Both the position numbers and the translations under genes were made by a program. Below, piece by piece: positions 52,133 through 63,439 of a stretch of 64,000 bases of DNA; within the stretch, counting starts at the first letter, position 1; every line of letters begins with the position of its first letter. The notes below the pieces were generated by a model. The model did no database searches. It saw only the letters and a program-made list of their open reading frames with translations, and was not told the DNA's origin. The DNA is from Diploptera punctata (lineage: Eukaryota; Arthropoda; Insecta; Blattodea; Blaberidae): assembly GCA_030220185.1 (NCBI GenBank), contig JASPKZ010010239.1, positions 1,072,001-1,136,000 of the forward strand, written 5' to 3'.

Positions 52133-52605
52133 CAACCCCCCAAACTGCTTATCGAACCATAAAAATTGGTGTAATTATTAAACAAAATATAATAAACTAG
52201 TTCGCCGCCTTATTGGAAATTAATGTGACCAAGAATAATTCGTTTTATGAATATTAAACATGGTTCACTAGTTCAGATGAACAGATTCTTATATCGTTCA
52301 TACAACTTTTTTTGTAATTACCAGTTTTCAATTTAAATAATACATAATTAGATATTGAGACAGAATGATATGTTTCCTCTTAGAAAGCTTTTTTCTATAT
52401 TCTAAAATACGATCGAGCAGACGAAAATGGCCGACATTTTTACAAAAGAGGAACCAGTGAGCTCAATGTAAAATAGTAAATTGTTATTTCTGATATTAAA
52501 GTCTTAAATTTAAAAAAGCAAAAATTCTTGACCTTAAGTTTATTATTATTCTTTCCATCACCAATTATTTTTATTAAAAATTCCTCACTAAAACACACAA
52601 GTATA

Positions 52606-52632
52606 TTATATATATATATATATATATATAAC
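52606..52632. repeat. (TA)n microsatellite
   Basis: TA run at the left edge of an endonuclease fragment. Confidence 0.9.
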
Positions 52633-52815
52633 TATACATTGAATAATCGATTACGCTACTTCCATTTTTATTAATAAATGTCAGTTCTCCATTTTTATCT
52701 TCCCCATATTTACCATTCAGAATTTCAAGTTCAAATGCATCGCAAAAAGCTAACAATTGGTTTCCTTCTGAATTTAAAATCTTATCTTTGCTTCTCCTAC
52801 CCTCACATGTCAATC
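52633..52815 (-). mobile_element. LINE endonuclease fragment
   Basis: Minus frame reads 'RRSKDKILNSEGNQLLAFCD', 'AFELEILNGKYGED', 'GELTFINKNGSSVIDYSMYS'. The 'TFxxxxGSSVIDYxxxS' segment is the carboxy-terminal part of LINE AP endonucleases, just ahead of the final SDH motif, which is missing because the fragment ends in (TA)n. About 60 codons. Confidence 0.75.
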
Positions 52816-52847
52816 AGATTTCGTTTACATGTAACTTACACACTTAA

Positions 52848-52985
52848 TATTGTGAAGGCCTTACTCATTTTACTACAAATTTATGCAGTATAATGATGTT
52901 TATTTTCATTTAAACATATAATATAAATCATATATTTTTTAAAAATACTATCACTTAATAGTACGGTATGTTCAACATAACACAA
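52848..52985 (+). repeat. Direct duplication, copy 1
   Basis: 'CAGTATAATGATGTTTATTT', 'TTAAACATATAATATA', 'AATACTATCACTTAATAGTA' match 53405-53550 in order. Confidence 0.6.
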
Positions 52986-53404
52986 ATATTTCCTTTCTTA
53001 AAACTGTTTAAATTATTTCCTACCTTCTTTCTAAGAAAAATATATAATCGCCTCCATGTTGTGTATTGTAAAGGTGTTGTCTTACCATATATTGAGTTAT
53101 TTGAAATGGCAAGTCAACATGGTCAATATTGTAATTATGTATATATATTATAAGGGAATATTCGGTTCTCGATAAATAATAAACATTTTTTTAAAACGCA
53201 CTTATATTCAAAATAAAAAATCTCTATTTCTTAGGATATTTATCTTGTTTATCATATATTTTTGATAAAGCGCTGAAATATATATATATGTGTTTTTTTA
53301 ATTCTGTTTTTTATATTTTTGTAACAAAAATATATTTTTTATTATTAAATAAAATCATCGATGAATATGTCTTCGATAACCGAAGAATACTGTCATGTTC
53401 ATAC

Positions 53405-53550
53405 TTTAATATTCTGGAAGTTTTACTCACCTTATTACACAGGTATATAGTATAAAGATGTATTTTATTTTCACTTAAAACATAATATATACATCACACA
53501 GATCGTATAAATACTATCACGTAACGGTACACTATGTTCTATAACATTCA
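53405..53550 (+). repeat. Direct duplication, copy 2
   Basis: 'TAGTATAAAGATGTATTTTA', 'TTAAAACATAATATATAC', 'AATACTATCACGTAACGGTA'. Separation from copy 1 about 556 bp. No coding content. Confidence 0.6.
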
Positions 53551-54597
53551 TAGAAACTACAATTTCCTCTTCAACACAGCACACGCTCGACCCACTCGAA
53601 AAGAAACTGAATGAACATACTACTTACCGCGGTAATTTACACGGCTGACAACAGTAAATTACATCAAATAAATTTATCTCCTTTTCCCTTTACTCCGGTC
53701 AATTTTAAGCACGCTTATTAAAACATTACTAGATGAACTTACAAATATTTTATTTCTTCGTAAAATTATATTTAATCAGTTTCAGGCTGCATAGTAATTT
53801 ATCTTATATTAATAGTAGAATCTCTCAATAAGTAGATGTTTACCGATAATTTCTTGTCTACTCTAAATATCACACATTAAGATTAAATTGGTATTAGTTT
53901 ATTATTGAATTTGGATGCTATAATGTTGCTTGAGACTGTTATGAATTAAGATTTTTTTTGTTATAATGTTGTCGGTGTTGTAAATGCGAGCTTTCTGTTA
54001 GAAGGAAGCAGAAGTTGGTGACGGTCGGTCGAGTGCACGTAGTAGTACCGTGGGAAAGTTTTATAAATAAGTGTGGTGTGTTAACTATAATGAGTGTCAC
54101 AATATTTAAAATAAAATATCAACTTCTTTATTCGAACGCCTGAAATACATTTGCATACATCTATGATTACTCCATGAGGTTAGTGTAGTTCTTCAGATCT
54201 TATTATAAAGCAATTGGATATACGAGTTTACTGTAAAACTCATTAAAAAATAATCTATTTGACATAGCTTTATTTTAATCTAAATCCACTGTAATTTTCT
54301 AGAGTGCATTATTTTATATGCATCTTTTGAGTTAATACTGTATTGCTGAATGTGTACGTTGACATATCGTTGTAAAAAGGATAAAATATTAGCTATTCTT
54401 TCCCAGAAAGTATTGTGTTTGGAAGTTAAGCTACCGCAGCCTCATTGCTTATCTTTATACAACAAATGGCATACGGGAGTTACGGTCTGTAAAAACGTAC
54501 CAAATTCCTTTTACCGGCCTCATAACTGATCACGAATATGGAGCAAGATGTATGAAGTTCGATTTTTGGGTTTATAAACGTAGATTTGTGTTATAAA
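53551..54597. other. Unassigned AT-rich sequence
   Basis: A GC-richer patch at about 53980-54060 ends in TTTTATAAATAAG, but no exon can be proposed. No repeat family recognised. Confidence 0.35.
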
Positions 54598-55039
54598 GAC
54601 TATTTAACTCATGCCCCAAATGGGAGTCAATGACCAATCACGTTTCGATGATTTCTGTATTACAACCAATCAGAGTCGTGTTTCACCAAATATTTATCAG
54701 TGTTATGATTACCATATTAAAGAAAGCTCCTCCTTACAATATTGCGTTCCTTTGGCAATAAATAGTATGATCTGGTTGCAGTGATAAACAAAAGAAGCAG
54801 TAGAAGCGTACCTATCGTTTCTCATTTGTTTTCAAACATCGCCGTTTACATTAAATATATAAATATTTTAAAATAACTATAGTTAAATAATGATTGTGAG
54901 TAAACAGCTTAATTTTATTCGTTAAATAGTCCTAACAAATGCCACTCTTGATTTCCAAATTCTCTAGATAAATTCACTCCTCACTTCGTGAGTCGTGAAT
55001 TTATCGATAATTTGGAAATCACTCGTGGCATTACTTATG
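54598..55039 (+). repeat. Family M, copy M6 (internal deletion)
   Basis: 442 bp. Nearly identical to M5 at both sides but lacks the ~260 bp between 'AAGCTCCTCCTT' and 'ACAATATTGCG'. The end palindrome around CTCACTTCGTGAG is intact. Confidence 0.85.
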
Positions 55040-56156
55040 ATAATTTTACATATGCCATCATAGCCTATGGTATGTGTAAGTTGCCTGTTGTGTTAATTTT
55101 ATCCTCTGCATGTGAAGGATCTAGATCTGAATATTGCTATATATTTCTGAAGTTCTCTATAGCCTGTTGGTAAGAAAGACAAACAGGAAAAGAGATACCG
55201 GTAAAAATTAAATAAAAAAGTCCTTCCTGATATCTGTAAAAGATTTTGAAAAAAATTGCATTGAAAATGTCCAAAAATACTAGGTATGTTTGATACCGTT
55301 TAAATCAATATTTGTTCAGAGTACGGTCACAAATAGTTGTGCGTTCCATAGCTTTTAATGGGTCTTAACAATGTTTACCATTAGTCACTATTTACCATAA
55401 ATATTTCACGAGGTGAATTGAAAAAGAACATGAACGAGTCTTGCGATTACATGTGGTTATGGAAACAGAAACTGTGGTTAAGGGATTGCTTCACACAATT
55501 CACATGACTTTCTGCCAGCCAGCAAGTGTAATCAGTTCAATCGGTCTTGGCTCTTTGGAGCTGACCTGCCACAAATATTATTTGGGGTAATAAAAGATAC
55601 ACCGGTCTCGAATGAAAAGTAACAAAACATAGCACACATATAGTTTTCTGTTCGCCCCGTGGCGTGTTTGTTATTGTCGCTAACTTTTATTCCAGCAGAT
55701 CGGATTTGATTGCTAGCTGGTTAGGGAAATTTTAGGTTCCCCACTTAGATGGTCTCTGCTGGATTAGGTTTAGTGCTATGATATTCTGCTGAACGCAGAC
55801 TGCAGGATGAAGAATCCCACAATGGTGGTACCTGGCGTAATTAGACTCTTTGTGTAGCTACCTAGCGAGAAAGAAGAAAGAAGGAAGTTTATTTCCAGTT
55901 GTGTTTTTACAAATAAAGGGTAAGAATACTATCCTAGGCACCTGTGATTTTCAACGGGTTACAAGGGACTGTTACTGTCATGTTAGACAGGATCATAACA
56001 TTTTTGTTATCAGATTACGGTTTCTATATAGCCTATAACTCATTACGAAATCCGTGTAGGCTACCACATAAGCTTCCAGTGTTTCATTTCTAACAGGACG
56101 TGAGTACAAGGGGAAGCTATTTTACTGTGTATCGGCGATTTAGAGAGCGCCATAAG
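55040..56156. other. Unassigned sequence
   Basis: No coding segment or repeat family recognised; short frames at 54988-55173 and 55850-56038 have no motif. Confidence 0.35.
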
Positions 56157-57020
56157 AATAAGATGGCTATTCCGGTTGAACAGTGACCAATGCACGGTTG
56201 TTTTCGAAAAAATGGCGATTTAAGGTTAAAATTACATCAACTTCTCATTGAAATTAGAGCACTTCTTACACTTTGGGAGCAAAAGTCAATATACACTAAA
56301 TATATTCACATAATGCTGTAATAATTCGTGCATTTATCGGTATCTTTATTTAAATATATGTAGATGCATTACTGAACTATTTTCAAATTTTATTAAGTAT
56401 TGGCAGTTCAATTTCTTATCTATGAATGTGAAACCGGGACATTAACAAAGGCAGATAGTAAACAAATAGAGGCTGCAGAAATGAAGATGTTGAGGCAATA
56501 GCAGGATACCAAAGGACCGATAAAAAGAAAAACGAAGATATAAGAACAGAACTTAATATATTTAATCTCTGTGAAAGAATAAAATACTATCAAAATGCTT
56601 ACCTCCAGCACGTATTACGAATGGATGAACAACTCATACCAAGAAGAATGTATAATTATAAACCAAAAGGAAGGAGATTGTTGGGAAGACCATTGAAGAG
56701 ATGGAAGGACAAATTCGACCTATGAGATCGGAACACGCCATTGGGCTTAATCCTTGTTGATGATGATGTATTACTGCGTAAAATCCGTAGAGTAAGATGG
56801 CTATTCCGATTGAATAATGACTAATGGATATTTTATTTTGTAAATGTGGCGATTTTAGGTTGACGTTATCCAAACATCTCATTACATTTAAAGTATTTCT
56901 TACATTTTTGGGTGATAAAGTCAATATACACTAAATATTTTCCCATAATGTACAATAATTTGTGCATTTTTAGGTATCAATGCATTACTGCGTAAAATTC
57001 CTAGATTAAAAATTGCTATA
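56157..57020. repeat. Tandem array, ~215-bp unit, interrupted by a LINE
   Basis: 'TAAGATGGCTATTCCGGTTG', 'AGTCAATATACACTAAATAT' and 'GTGCATTTATCGGTATC' (56157-56375) are repeated at 56768-56985 as 'TAAGATGGCTATTCCGATTG', 'AGTCAATATACACTAAATAT' and 'GTGCATTTTTAGGTATC'. A third unit begins 'ATTACTGCGTAAAATTCCTA' at 56985. A LINE lies between units one and two, with ATGCATTACTG and ATGTATTACTG at its two sides. Confidence 0.8.
56385..56766 (+). mobile_element. LINE carboxy terminus inside tandem array
   Basis: 'FLIYECETGTLTKADSKQIE', 'AAEMKMLRQ' stop, then after frame change 'LCERIKYYQNAYLQHVLRMD' and 'PKGRRLLGRPLKRWKDKFDL' stop, and a tail GATGATGATG. The terminal 'GRRxxGRPxxRW' block is intact. 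Flanks resemble an 11-bp target duplication. Confidence 0.75.
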
Positions 57021-57470
57021 TCATGTTTCTACAGTATAATAAACTCCTAATGTTGCTTTAACTGCAGTTCTAATATTAAAGACAACAGAGATCTCAGGTA
57101 CATATTTTTATATTCTTAGCCTGTAATAAAATCTAGACTACAGTTCAAGAATTTTAATTAGATGAAGGCCACTGCTTCTCTGCCACATTGAATTCAGTGA
57201 TAAGTTCAATGGTATGAGGAGTTGCGTGGATTGTCTCGCATTGTATTATGTAACTCTGCACTGAGTTTTAAGACACGGGGAAAGGGGATTGACACACTCC
57301 AGTTTGACCTTGATCTGACTAGTGTAAATACGTGGACTAGATTACTATCAAGTATGCGATCTCCAGATTAATCCTTAAATTGGCGAAATACTAATTTCTC
57401 ATGTCAGTCACTTAAATGTATCGTACAGCATTGAAAACAAAATTATATGTAATTGTTATTTACTATTGTA
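57021..57470. other. Unassigned sequence
   Basis: No feature recognised. Confidence 0.35.
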
Positions 57471-57477
57471 AGTAGAG

Positions 57478-57582
57478 GACACTTTGGGACAGGGCTGTTT
57501 CTTCAGAACAGCATGTAAATTTCAGCTTTGTATTTGTTGCCAAAGGTAAAATTTACACCCCCCGTCCCAAAGTTGCCACGAT
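57478..57582. repeat. Compact nested palindrome (~105 bp)
   Basis: Outer arms CTTTGGGACAGGG and CCCCGTCCCAAAG. Inside them is a small hairpin CTGTT...AACAG and a second inverted pair GTAAATTT / AAATTTAC. The arms could be ends of a tiny inverted-repeat transposon or an RNA stem. Confidence 0.6.
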
Positions 57583-57734
57583 TTATGCTGCTGTATATTT
57601 TGTAATACAGTAAAAAATTATGTAATTTCTATTCATTCTCGTTTCTACTGTTTTATTAAAAATATAAATATAAATTAAATGTACCTTATAGCATGTATAC
57701 TGTATTACTTTGGAGCAATGTACCCAGAGCTTCT

Positions 57735-58090
57735 ATTTTTTTAATTCAATGCCAGCAGGTTGTCATTTCGATATTCTGGTATTCTCTCCTGGGATTTTCG
57801 AGGTTGGGGCTCCTGGAAAGCGGAGTTAAGATGCCCCGATGATATATCATAGATGATCATGATGATAATGATGCACCAGGAGAGACCTTAACCCTAAACG
57901 TATTCTAATGAGCTGAATATAATAATGATAATGATGGCCAGATGATATTCGGGAATCGTTGGGCCCCTACGTTTCTTGACATTTATCTTACAGGCGAGAA
58001 AAAAAAACCAAGAAAACATTACCAGGATACTTGTCCCAACCTGGGATCGAATCTGGGCTTACTGCTCGAGACCACAGCGGTGGACAAAAC
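57735..58090 (-). mobile_element. SINE-2b
   Basis: Minus strand: head with 'CCACCGCTGTGGTCTCGAG' and B-box-like GATTCGATCCCAGG, 'CCTGTAAGATAAATGTCAAG', 'CAACGATTCCCGAATATCAT', then an ATC-rich tract. A different 3' part follows: 'GCTTTCCAGGAGCCCCAACC' and 'ATCGAAATGACAACCTGC', GGCATTGAATT. This 3' part is shared with 61.27-61.40 kb, not with SINE-2a. Confidence 0.7.
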
Positions 58091-58810
58091 AATTAAAAGT
58101 AAAACTTTACATTTTTCACGGTATAGACTTTGCATTAAAGTTCAGTTAGGACTAAGTTTGAAAATTTGTGATCATTTATAAGCAAAAACCATTTTTATAT
58201 ATGAAATTATACGATGTATTATGCTTTCAGTAATTTTAATCACCTTTAGGATACTATAAAATTTAATTTAGGCTTAACATTGCAATTAACAATGAGAGCC
58301 AGCTGAACATTTTGGTTTATTCAGAGCTATATAATCGTAATGCACTTTGGACACACCTGAATAACTCGCTCGTTAATATCTTATCGTTGTGGCTCTCCTA
58401 AATGAAATCCAATCGCATCCTGACATGAAATAATAGGGTCATTGTTTATACTATTATAGTGGCTTCCTACCACAATCACAAAGCAAGACACTGATGTTTA
58501 CACAGCTGTCTGTTGATAACAATACCTTATACGTTTCACAAGTTATAATCGTAAATGGATAAAATACTCTGTTTTATAAACTATTTAATGTCGAAATTAG
58601 TAATATTGGAATTAGAAATTGGATTTCTTGTGCGAAACATGCAAAGAAAAAATATGAATTAAATAGGATAAGGCACTTATGATGATTACTATCAAGGTAA
58701 AACTGATTCATAATATTGCTGACGAAGACTCTAAGGAAAATGGTGAGGACTATTCGCCATTATAATTGCTTATTGAATAGTAATTATCGATAAAAATAAA
58801 ACTCTATCAA

Positions 58811-58816
<6 letters not shown>
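58091..58816. other. Unassigned AT-rich sequence
   Basis: No feature recognised. Confidence 0.35.

Positions 58817-58842
<26 letters not shown>
58817..58842. repeat. (TA)n microsatellite
   Basis: About 26 bp of TA. Confidence 0.9.
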
Positions 58843-58843
<1 letters not shown>

Positions 58844-58849
58844 TCCATA

Positions 58850-59170
58850 CATCCTCTTGGAGACATGTGTGCTACCCTAGCGAAGTTTCTTAACCAAGCT
58901 AAGTACGTAATTGACTATGTTTATTTTACAACAAATGTCAGTAAATGACATGTTGTCAGCACGAACGCCACAGTAAGACATATAGTAGGTAACCAAGATA
59001 TCGGTATTACTTCGATTAGGAATAGCGATTACATTTTTCTGGAAGGAACTAATTTATGCTTGAGGTTCTTTCACGAGACCGAAAATCTTCAGACTAGGGA
59101 CCTATGGCTTTAAATCCCTCCCGGAGATTTAACCCTTGGATTTCTCTATCCTAAAAATCCATCGAACTCG
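58850..59170 (-). mobile_element. SINE-5, head-less copy
   Basis: 'CGAAGTTTCTTAACCAAGCT', 'CATATAGTAGGTAACCAAGA', 'GAAAATCTTCAGACTAGGGA', 'CCTATGGCTTTAAATCCCTC' and 'ATCCATCGAACTCGG' follow SINE-5 in reverse. The tRNA-like head that should come after 59170 is missing. Confidence 0.65.
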
Positions 59171-59360
59171 GCAACGTTAATTATATTAAGTTAACACAAT
59201 ATTGAACTATATACCGTACTGCATCGGTTCAAGTCTTCTAGGACATTTTCTGGCGTAGTTCTTGTAGGTCTTCATTTTCTTACCATTTTTTTCCCTTGGT
59301 CGGTCTAAGTTTCTTTTAAACAACGGAATTAATTTTCAAATAAATGAAATATTATCATGT

Positions 59361-59397
59361 TTTATTATTATTATTATTACTATTATTGTTATTATAG
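59361..59397. repeat. (TTA)n microsatellite
   Basis: TTA repeats with interruptions. Confidence 0.85.
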
Positions 59398-60130
59398 TAA
59401 TGAAAAGGTAATTACATTACAAATTTAATCTATCTCTGTCATTCCATTAACATTATTATTAAATTTGTTTGAGTTTCATTTCCCTAATGTTTAAAATGTA
59501 TTAAAAAGTAAAAAGTGACGTTGAAAAGAGCATTTTTAAATTCTCTTTCATCATATGGTTATATAATAATGAAGCGAAAGAGGTTATGTTACAGTTTTCT
59601 AGGTAAATTAATTCAACGCTTTGCACTCATTCAATGTTTTCTTTATCACAAATGTGTGAACATAAAGAAATAACATAATTAAATATCTAAAAATTGCGCT
59701 TATTAATAATAGTTCAATATATTTATGTTTTAAATTTAAAAAAATTAATATCGTGGAAACATATGACGACAGAATTTGGGAAATGTTACTACGTATTTAC
59801 ATATAAAGAATAAAACTATGTTGCATTACAACTTTGATTCTGTTGAAATTGTTTAGACTGTATGCAGAGTTAAAGCACTGTATGACAAAACTATTGCTAC
59901 GTATATAAGCAACTAAAGAGAAACATTTGGCAGTGCGTCAGGCATTCAAATATGATTACATAATACAGACAATTTGACGTTCCGAAAGTACAGGTTATGC
60001 TACGGTATAATTATTGTCTGCACTAATATATCTGTTATAGTTGTATAATTATGACTCTTGTATAAGGCGTGTAAGAACTTGGGTTTACAAACGATGAATT
60101 CTTGCAATAGACATATTTTTTAATCTAATG
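59398..60130. other. Unassigned AT-rich sequence
   Basis: No feature recognised. Confidence 0.35.
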
Positions 60131-60147
60131 TTCACACTATATGTTAC

Positions 60148-60846
60148 TTACTTACTCACTGGCACTATCGAACCCGTAGGTTCATGGCCGCGCAGACATA
60201 GGCTCTCCATACATCCCTTTCCTAAGCTAATGCTTTCCAATCATTCCCTGTATAATCTACTTCCCTCAAATCATAGTTAATGTTGTTCTCCCACCTCATT
60301 CTTGGTCTACCAACTGGGTATTTTCCCCTCTGGCGTTCCTACAAGAAGCTTCGATGCACGTCTTTCATTCCCCATACGCGCAACATGTCCTGCCCATCGC
60401 AGTCTACGAGGCTTAACTGTTATTATTATATTTGGCTTCCTATAAAAACCATGTAGTTCATTGTTATGTAGTCTTCTCCATCCACCTGTCTGTTCGTCTC
60501 TCTTTGGTCCAAAAATTTCCTAAGAACTTTATTCTCAAAAACTCGTAATCTCATTTCCTCCCTTAAAGTAAGAGGCCATGTTTCGCACCCATATAATATA
60601 ACTGGTAGAATAATAGTTTTATATATTTTCAGTTTAACGTTTTATGAAAGGGGTTGGGACAAGAAAAGTCTCTGCAATGCATAATAGCACACATTTGCAG
60701 AATTGAGCCTATGTTTAATTTCTTTGTGCATCTCATTCTTATTTGTAATTATTGTTCCTAGATATTTGAAATCAGCCACTTCCTCAAAATTTCCCTCATT
60801 TGTCATTAGCTGTCTATTTCCATTATATAATGCATTTCTACGTGTG
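60148..60846 (-). mobile_element. LINE-A, 5'-truncated, perfect 15-bp target duplication
   Basis: CACACTATATGTTAC at 60133-60147 and 60847-60861 brackets a 699-bp insert. The 3' end is ...CCAGTGAGTAA (left). The insert reaches back to 'TRRNALYNGNRQLMTNEGNF' (minus frame 60642-60851) and 'ADFKYLGTIITNKNEMHKEI'. Very close to the 20.3-kb copy but with small frameshifts. A perfect duplication indicates a recent event, typical of 5' truncation by incomplete reverse transcription. Confidence 0.92.
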
Positions 60847-61019
60847 CACACTATATGTTACAAATGCTAATTTTATTTTTGTTGAATAACAATTGATCGA
60901 GTTTTTTCAGGTCTTGAACTCATCGTATAATAGGCATATTGCAATTAGTAAAACAGGCATAACACTATTAATCGGCATCTTAATTTAAAGTTGTCATTTT
61001 AATAATTGATTTATAATAT

Positions 61020-61400
61020 AATAAGTAGTCCACCGCTATGGTCTCGAGGTACCGTGCTGCCTTGTCAAGCACCGAGCCAGAATTTGAATTTCTGTCGGGA
61101 CAAATTTCCTGAGTCAGGTTTTTTCGGAGGTTTCCTCACCTCTCAAGAAACTCTAAGACCCAAACTGTCCCTGAACATCATATGGCCATCATATTCATCA
61201 TAATTGATAATAGCCTTATATTAAGTTTAGGATTAAGAATTCCTTGTCGTATCATTATTACTATCATCACCACCCTTCATATTATCGGAGCAGCGTAACC
61301 CCGCCTTCTAGGCGCTCCAACCTCAGAAGTGGGTTACAATTACGCCAAGAAGGCAACACCAGAAATGTCGAAATGACAACGTGGGACATTGAATATTAAA
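61020..61400 (+). mobile_element. SINE-2b
   Basis: Head 'CCACCGCTATGGTCTCGAGG' and eroded B-box. Body 'GGTTTTTTCGGAGGTTTCCT', 'AAACTGTCCCTGAACATCAT', then an ATC-rich tract. The 3' part is 'GGCGCTCCAACCTCAG', 'CACCAGAAATGTCGAAATGA', CAACGTGGGACATTGAAT, as in the copy at 57.7 kb. Confidence 0.7.
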
Positions 61401-61629
61401 ATAAAAACAATAGAATAACTTGTTTTACAAACAATCAAACAATTATGGGCGACTTCAAACCTAAGTATTTTTTTGCCTCATTCACTTTAAGTCCTCCGCA
61501 ATTCTTTGTTTTTTGTTTTTCGAAATGACCTTCTACTTGTGAGATCTTAATACATTGACCTAATCCTAGAAAGGAAGAAGAAGAACGTTGGACATTAACA
61601 ACAAAAACAAATAAATACTTTTTGGCAAC

Positions 61630-61965
61630 GGAAATGAATTTTACACGATGGGCAGCAACAATTTCCAGAAAAAATAGAAACTCGGTTATAAGGGAGAAAA
61701 TGAAGATTGAAGACACTGTTTTAGATTGTATTAAAACTCAGGAAATAAGATAGTACGGGCATGTCCAGCGAATGGAAGAGAATCGGCTGCCCAAATGAGT
61801 TTTGGAATGGAAACCTGAGGGAAGACGAGGGGGAGGAAGACCTAAAACTTCCTGGAGTAAGGGAATATATTTATACATGAAGGAGAAACATCTGGAACCA
61901 AGAGATTGGATGGACCGACATAATTGGATATTAGCAATCGGACGATGTCAAAGAAATTAATCAAC
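61630..61965 (+). mobile_element. LINE carboxy-terminal relic
   Basis: 'NSVIREKMKIEDTVLDCIKT', 'YGHVQRMEENRLPK', 'LEWKPEGRRGGGRPKTSWSK' and 'RDWMDRHNWILAIGRCQRN' stop, with two internal stops. The block order is that of the 8.08-8.38 kb copy. No RT retained. The minus frame 61435-61716 is a shadow. Confidence 0.72.
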
Positions 61966-62849
61966 ATGTGATCTATCTATTTGTATTTGAATGAACATGT
62001 GAACACTTCACACACAACAATAAACATAAATAACCTGCGGTATACATACAAATATCCTACATATAAACTGCAATGATTTAAATATGCTTTACTGATTGAA
62101 CAGGTTTGATTGGTAGTCTATTTTGAAAATTAGTGGACCCGTAAATAAATTTGACTTGAAGCTCTTATTTCTCAGGGTTGTTTATTTTTGACATTCATTT
62201 TCCAATTTATTTTAATAGATGAAAATTATAAGCCCTTTTGAACTGATAAATCTACTAAATTCTCTAATTGTAAGTATTTGGGCTTTCCTTTCTATTCTAA
62301 TTATTCTACCGCCTTTTGTAGGCGTTAAATGCCTGATGCTACTTCCAACCTGGTGACCTGGGCCGCTCACATATAGCAGGAATCTGATCCATATACTTAA
62401 AAAAATACCCAATGGCGAATATTCCTGAATCTTTAGTTAACGATATGCTAGGACATGTTTCACACTTATACGATAGCAGAAGATAAGGGAGGCGTACCTA
62501 GACCAAGATGGAGATTTAAAATCCTCTTCTTTGTGTTCCCTCCCCCCCCCAAAAAAAACGGTCAGCAACTTAGTATGACAGGTGGTGAGGAGCTTCGTTT
62601 TTACGTAATGCGTGACCCCTGGTTCCAATACGTAAGTTATTTGTCCCGTTACTATTTTGAATGGAATTATTTGTAATATTAAATTTAATTAGTAAATAGA
62701 CCTAATAATGTTGTTGTTCAGGTGTAGCAGTAAGTCTCTCCCTCTTTTTTTTTGCGAATCGTGTTAATTTTCTTTATATCCGTGAATGTGACTTTGTTTC
62801 CCTTTTTACAATGGAGGTTCGTCCTTGTTCCAGGTTTTTGATAATTATT

Positions 62850-62945
62850 TGCCCCGAGGAGACATATAGTAGGAAAGTAAGATATTATTTGCATGATTGA
62901 TGGTCGATTAAATTTTGTCCAGAGGTCTTTATATTCAGAAATAAA
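62850..62945 (-). mobile_element. SINE-5 scrap
   Basis: 'GAGACATATAGTAGGAAAGT', 'AAGATATTATTTGCATGATT' and 'TTTTGTCCAGAGGTC' match the middle of SINE-5 at 32.8 and 58.98 kb. Confidence 0.45.
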
Positions 62946-63435
62946 CGGAAATATAAAATATTCCAATAATACCGTCGCGCATCCATTCATTACGCAACGG
63001 TGCGGAATGTCTCGCCATACACATAAGTCTCAGAAAACGTCTGTAGACTTCACGGGCAGAATATTTGCGATGTACTAACAATTCGTCCCTCGCTGACATC
63101 AGTGGTAAATAAGCATAACTAAATTAGGGGAGCACCCATATCACGATTGAGCGAGGATCAGGCTGCAGTTGCTTGGAGAGCTTTGCTGTTGTGAAAGCTG
63201 CTACAAGCAGTTGTGACGAACTTTGAACGTTCACTCATATGTACGATTTCTTATGGAGTAAGATTAGCAATAATTTTATTATCCTTTAGTTTTTTAGGAA
63301 GATAAGAATAACTCTCTTTCATTAACATTAATTTATGGTTAATTGATCATATATTTTGATTAAAAAATAAATACTAAATTTAGAAAACATATGGTGTATT
63401 TATTATTAGAATAAATGTGGGTCATTCCGACATTT
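62946..63435. other. Unassigned sequence
   Basis: No feature recognised. Confidence 0.35.
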
Positions 63436-63439
63436 GTTT

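Noticed and set aside
52100..52200. Helitron 3' end
   Set aside because: GC hairpin is present, but no CTRR terminus 10-12 nt downstream and no TC start identified upstream.
53970..54110. Possible promoter and first exon (TATAAATA then ATG)
   Set aside because: The frame after the ATG is only 18 codons and no splice-linked exon could be shown.
56634..56924. 96-codon minus frame
   Set aside because: Antisense to the LINE tail and the tandem unit at 56.4-56.9 kb.
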